Source: Synechococcus sp. UW140
GTDB lineage: Bacteria > Cyanobacteriota > Cyanobacteriia > PCC-6307 > Cyanobiaceae
Direction of reading: 5' to 3'
Length of the DNA stretch: 57,764 bases
Assembly (NCBI GenBank): GCA_945875915.1
Contig: CAMCMT010000015.1
Coordinates: 1 to 57,764 of the forward strand
Shown piece after piece: positions 53,475-57,764 of this stretch. The notes under the pieces are model-generated. The model was not told where the DNA came from, ran no database searches, and was given only the letters and a program-made list of their open reading frames with translations. Position numbers and translations under genes: made by a program. How positions within the stretch are numbered: the first letter of the stretch is position 1; every line of letters starts with the position of its first letter.

Positions 53475-54323
53475 TCATACACTGCCAAAGGCCGGACCAA
53501 AGAGCTTGGTCGCGTTGCGGGTGCTCTGGGCGGCAACCACAGCCAAGCTCTCACCCCGCAGCACAGCCACCCGTTCGGCAACGGCGGCCACGTAGGCGGG
53601 CTCATTGCGCTTGCCCCGCCGGGGAACTGGGGCCAGAAAGGGGGAATCGGTTTCCACCAGGTAGCGGTCTGAAGGCACCTGGCGGGCGCAGGCGTGGGTG
53701 TCTTCGGCCTTGGTAAAGGTGACCGTGCCGCTAAAGCTGATGTAGAGACCCAGGGCCAGGAAAGCCTCCATTTCCGCCGGGGTTCCGCCCCAGCAGTGCA
53801 TCACCCCCCGGGGACATCGGTCCTGGGCCTGGCGGAGGCCCAGTTCCTGGAGCATGGCATCTGCGGCGTCCCGGCAATGGATGATCACTGGCAAGTCCAG
53901 CTCCCAGGCCAGATCTAACTGGGGCCTGAGCACGGCCAGTTGGGACTCCAGGTTCTGCTCGCGAAACAGATCCAGTCCCAATTCCCCGATGGCCACGACC
54001 CGAGGATCGTCCAGGGCTGCCTGGCGCAGCTGCTGGGCGGTCTGGTCATGCCAGTGCTGCGTATCGAGGGGGTGAACCCCTACCGAATAAAGCAGCTCCG
54101 GGAAACGATCAGCTAGGGCCCGGATCGGAGCAATTTCAGACGGCTCGACGCAGGCATGGAGCAAGCGCACCACTCCAGCGTCGCGCCATCGCTGGGCCAC
54201 CGCATCAAGATCCGCCTCAAAATTGCGAAACACGATGTGGCAATGGCTGTCTACCAACTTGAAGCTGGGATCAGCCGCCAGCTGGCGATTGGGATCAGCA
54301 GCCAACTCGGTCGGCTGGGACAT
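53475..54323 (-). CDS. tatD: TatD-family metal-dependent hydrolase/DNase
   Basis: This protein has 282 residues from ATG 54323 (MSQPTELAADPNRQLAADPS). Metal ligands are in LVDSHCHIVFRNFEADLDAV, AIGELGLDLFREQNLESQL, PVIIHCRDAADAML and YLVETDSPFLAPVPRRGKRN. TatD proteins are 3'-5' DNases or deoxyribonucleases in repair. The frame is open a further 52 codons upstream into rpsT, without conservation. The rpsT-tatD-rpoB order is typical for cyanobacteria. Confidence 0.94.
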   Translation of the reverse strand: MSQPTELAADPNRQLAADPSFKLVDSHCHIVFRNFEADLDAVAQRWRDAGVVRLLHACVEPSEIAPIRALADRFPELLYSVGVHPLDTQHWHDQTAQQLRQAALDDPRVVAIGELGLDLFREQNLESQLAVLRPQLDLAWELDLPVIIHCRDAADAMLQELGLRQAQDRCPRGVMHCWGGTPAEMEAFLALGLYISFSGTVTFTKAEDTHACARQVPSDRYLVETDSPFLAPVPRRGKRNEPAYVAAVAERVAVLRGESLAVVAAQSTRNATKLFGPAFGSV

Positions 54324-54381
54324 GGCCTTGGGATGCGCCTGGGTCACGGTCGGGCCCTTGGGGCAGGTGCGGGAAGTCGGA

Positions 54382-54732
<351 letters not shown>

Positions 54733-54768
54733 CTAGCCCGATCCAAGAAGGCTTGGACTTAACTTGAA

Positions 54769-56139
54769 ATGCCGTTCAACCCTTCCAGCGCCGTGGCCGC
54801 CAGCCCCTCCCTGCATCCAAGCGGCAGAACCCCTGGGGCAGCCGCCCTGGAGCTGGAAGTGCTGAGCGATCTGACCGCGGCGGCCAGGCGACTGGACCAG
54901 ATCGCCGATCGCACCAATAGCGGTCAGGCGGAAGCGGCCATCAAGACCGTGGACGCCATCCTCGCCCAGGTGCGCACCGAAGGGGATCGGGCCCTGCTCG
55001 ACCTCAGCGAGCGCTTCGATGGGGTGCGTCCCGATCCCTTGCGCATCCCTCTCCAGCAGCTCCAGGCCGCCTGGAACCAGTGCGACAGCCGCCTCAAAGC
55101 GGCCCTAGAACTCGCCCACGAACGTATCCTGACCTTCCACCAGATCCAACTCCCCAGCGATCTGGATCTGACCGGCCCCCATGGCGAACGGCTAGGTCGG
55201 CGCTGGCGCCCCGTGGAGACCGCTGGGATCTACATCCCGGGCGGCCGGGCCTCCTACCCGAGCACCGTGCTGATGAATGCGTTGCCCGCCCGGGTGGCCG
55301 GCGTTAAGCGGCTGGTGATGGTGACACCCCCAGGACCCGATGGCCAGGTGAACGCCACGGTGCTAGCGGCTGCCCACCTGGCCGGCGTCGACGAGATTTA
55401 CCGCGTTGGCGGCGCCCAGGCGATCGCAGCCCTGGCCTACGGCACCGCCACGATCCCGCGGGTGGATGTGATCACTGGCCCTGGCAACCTCTACGTGACC
55501 CTGGCCAAAAAGGCGGTGTATGGCCGCGTGGCGATCGATTCGCTCGCAGGCCCCAGCGAGGTGCTGGTGATCGCCGACCACAGCGCCCGGGCTGACCAGG
55601 TGGCCGCCGACCTGCTGGCCCAGGCGGAACACGATCCCCTGGCGGCAGCCATCCTGCTCACCACCAGCGAGGCCCTGGCGGCTGCCCTGCCGGCAGCCCT
55701 TGAAGCCCAGCTGGCCCACCATCCCCGGGCCGCCATCACCTTGGCAGCCCTGAATGCCTGGGGTCTGGTGGTGGTCTGCCCGAACCTGGAGGCGGCGGCG
55801 GCCTTGAGCGACCGCTTTGCGCCCGAACACCTGGAACTGCTGGTGGAGCAGCCCGAACCCCTGGCCAAGCGCATCGAGCACGCGGGGGCGATCTTCCTAG
55901 GTGCCTGGAGCCCGGAGGCAGTGGGCGACTATCTGGCCGGCCCCAACCACACCCTGCCCACCTCCGGCACGGCCCGTTTCGCCAGCGCCCTAGGGGTGGA
56001 AACCTTCCTGCGCCACACCAGCCTGATCCACTTCAACCGCCAGGCCCTGGAGGCCACCGGTCCTGCCGTGGTCACCCTGGCGGACAGCGAAGGGCTCCAT
56101 AGCCACGCCCAGTCGGTGCGGCTGCGCTTGGAGGGCTGA
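54769..56139 (+). CDS. hisD: Histidinol dehydrogenase
   Basis: HisD oxidises histidinol to histidine in two NAD-dependent steps with Zn2+. The 456-residue protein has GRRWRPVETAGIYIPGGRAS, IYRVGGAQAIAALAYGTATI, VDVITGPGNLYVTLAKKAVY and SLAGPSEVLVIADHSARADQ. The catalytic pair is in FAPEHLELLVEQPEPLA, and a C-terminal His ligand is in EGLHSHAQSVRLRLEG. The N-terminal ~25 residues are a variable extension; the start is ATG 54769. Confidence 0.96.
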   Translation: MPFNPSSAVAASPSLHPSGRTPGAAALELEVLSDLTAAARRLDQIADRTNSGQAEAAIKTVDAILAQVRTEGDRALLDLSERFDGVRPDPLRIPLQQLQAAWNQCDSRLKAALELAHERILTFHQIQLPSDLDLTGPHGERLGRRWRPVETAGIYIPGGRASYPSTVLMNALPARVAGVKRLVMVTPPGPDGQVNATVLAAAHLAGVDEIYRVGGAQAIAALAYGTATIPRVDVITGPGNLYVTLAKKAVYGRVAIDSLAGPSEVLVIADHSARADQVAADLLAQAEHDPLAAAILLTTSEALAAALPAALEAQLAHHPRAAITLAALNAWGLVVVCPNLEAAAALSDRFAPEHLELLVEQPEPLAKRIEHAGAIFLGAWSPEAVGDYLAGPNHTLPTSGTARFASALGVETFLRHTSLIHFNRQALEATGPAVVTLADSEGLHSHAQSVRLRLEG

Positions 56140-56184
56140 ACCCAGGACCAGGCGCAGCGGTTTGGGGGAGTCTGGGGAGCGCCT

Positions 56185-56898
56185 TCAGCGGCGCACCAGC
56201 TCCCGCACGCCAGGGACACCATCGACCACATCGCCAACCAGCACCTGGTCAGTGATGTTGACGAACAGACCGTTCTCCAGCACGCCGGGGAGGTTGTTAA
56301 TCGTCTGCTCGAGGCTCACCGGATCAGCAATGCCGCCGGCAAAACGCACGTCAAGGACCAGGTTGCCCTGGTCAGTGACGACCGGGCCGGCCTTGCGGAC
56401 GGCCATGCGCAGCTGGGCATCGCCGCCGAGCTCCCCCAACTCAGCTTGCACCTGGCGCCAGGCTCCGGCAAGCACCTCCACGGGCAACAGGAAGCCCAGG
56501 TTGAGGCGCTCCACCAACTTGCTGGCATCCACCACCACGACGAAGCGGTCTGCGCGGCGGGCCACCAGCTTTTCCTGCACATGGCAGGCGCCGCCGCCCT
56601 TGATCAGCTGGAAATCCGGGTCGACCTCATCGGCCCCATCGATGGCCAGATCGATACGGGAGATGGCATTAAGGCTCTTGAGCGGAATACCCAGTTCGGC
56701 CGCCAGCACTTCCCCCTGGAAAGACGTGGTGACGCCGGTGATGTCCTTGAGCTCTCCGCTTTTGAGCTTGGCGCCCAGGCCCTGGATCATCAGGGCCGCC
56801 GTGGAGCCGGAGCCCAGGCCCACCACCATGCCGTCGTGGATCTGCTGCACCGCCGCCTCCGCCACGGCCTGCTTCATGCGGTCCTGCAGATCAGCCAT
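56185..56898 (-). CDS. rpiA: Ribose-5-phosphate isomerase A
   Basis: RpiA interconverts ribose-5-P and ribulose-5-P in the Calvin and pentose-phosphate cycles. The protein has 237 residues from ATG 56898 ([20 protein letters not shown]). The phosphate loop [17 protein letters not shown], the catalytic [15 protein letters not shown] and [14 protein letters not shown] are complete. The open frame reaches back to 57015, but the His-rich extension is not conserved. It is convergent with hisD and follows the protease gene. Confidence 0.96.
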   Translation of the reverse strand: MADLQDRMKQAVAEAAVQQIHDGMVVGLGSGSTAALMIQGLGAKLKSGELKDITGVTTSFQGEVLAAELGIPLKSLNAISRIDLAIDGADEVDPDFQLIKGGGACHVQEKLVARRADRFVVVVDASKLVERLNLGFLLPVEVLAGAWRQVQAELGELGGDAQLRMAVRKAGPVVTDQGNLVLDVRFAGGIADPVSLEQTINNLPGVLENGLFVNITDQVLVGDVVDGVPGVRELVRR

Positions 56899-57011
56899 CA
56901 CCGAGGTGAGATAAGGGCCGTGACCGTAGCAAGGGCCCGGTTTCGGACCTGCTGGGGCCCGGCTGCTCAAGCGGTGATGGCTCAGGTGGCGATGGCTGAT
57001 GTGGCCAGGGC

Positions 57012-57764
<753 letters not shown>

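Overview
The window comes from a GC-rich unicellular cyanobacterium. The gene content best fits the picocyanobacterial Synechococcus/Cyanobium group, probably a freshwater or euryhaline member; this placement is inferred. Direct evidence is the split RNA polymerase beta' (rpoC1 and rpoC2), allophycocyanin genes with the core-membrane linker ApcE, a high-light-inducible protein, the b/b' ATP synthase stator, a P-II gene behind a perfect NtcA-type palindrome, System II cytochrome c maturation genes, and Ycf35/DUF2997/DUF3143 proteins.

Layout. 1-4325 (minus) is the atp operon in the cyanobacterial order atpI-B-E-G-F-H-A, with atpA running off the left edge, followed by an orphan methyltransferase. 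5900-10103 (plus) encodes the phycobilisome core: apcE with its own terminator, then apcA-apcB-apcC with a terminator. ApcE has only two linker repeats, which predicts a two-cylinder core. 10144-13436 holds ftsW, ccdA and ccs1. 13617-17372 carries queF, glnB, tlyA, purB and a probable 54-residue membrane peptide. 17353-21427 carries a Ski2-like helicase, a hypothetical gene broken by two frameshifts, and an ion-channel-like protein with an abnormal selectivity filter. 21672-26478 is a compact biotin operon bioF-bioK-bioC-bioD-bioA with overlapping genes. 26521-28603 holds a DUF3143 gene, a membrane-anchored J protein and rsmG.

29487-37046 is the accessory part: a 7.5-kb, lower-GC giant surface-protein gene (DUF4347, beta-helix, FG-GAP repeats, cadherin/Ig-like modules, DUF4114). 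One in-frame TAG splits it, and the TAG lies inside a domain-sized insert. A nearly identical 351-bp tandem duplication lies downstream. Housekeeping DNA then resumes. 37423-40946 (minus) is a same-strand array encoding a small membrane protein, a HEAT-repeat protein, DUF2997, Ycf35/DUF1257, a 4Fe-4S ferredoxin and an aldo/keto reductase. An AmpG-like transporter follows, then hli overlapping rlmN by TGATG. The rpsT-tatD-rpoB-rpoC1-rpoC2 cluster, hisD, rpiA and the C-terminal part of an HtrA protease close the window.

I saw no rRNA, tRNA, CRISPR array or insertion sequence. The best candidates for something undescribed are the interrupted giant protein and the ferredoxin/Ycf35/DUF2997/HEAT array. 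Most of the rest is ordinary core genome.
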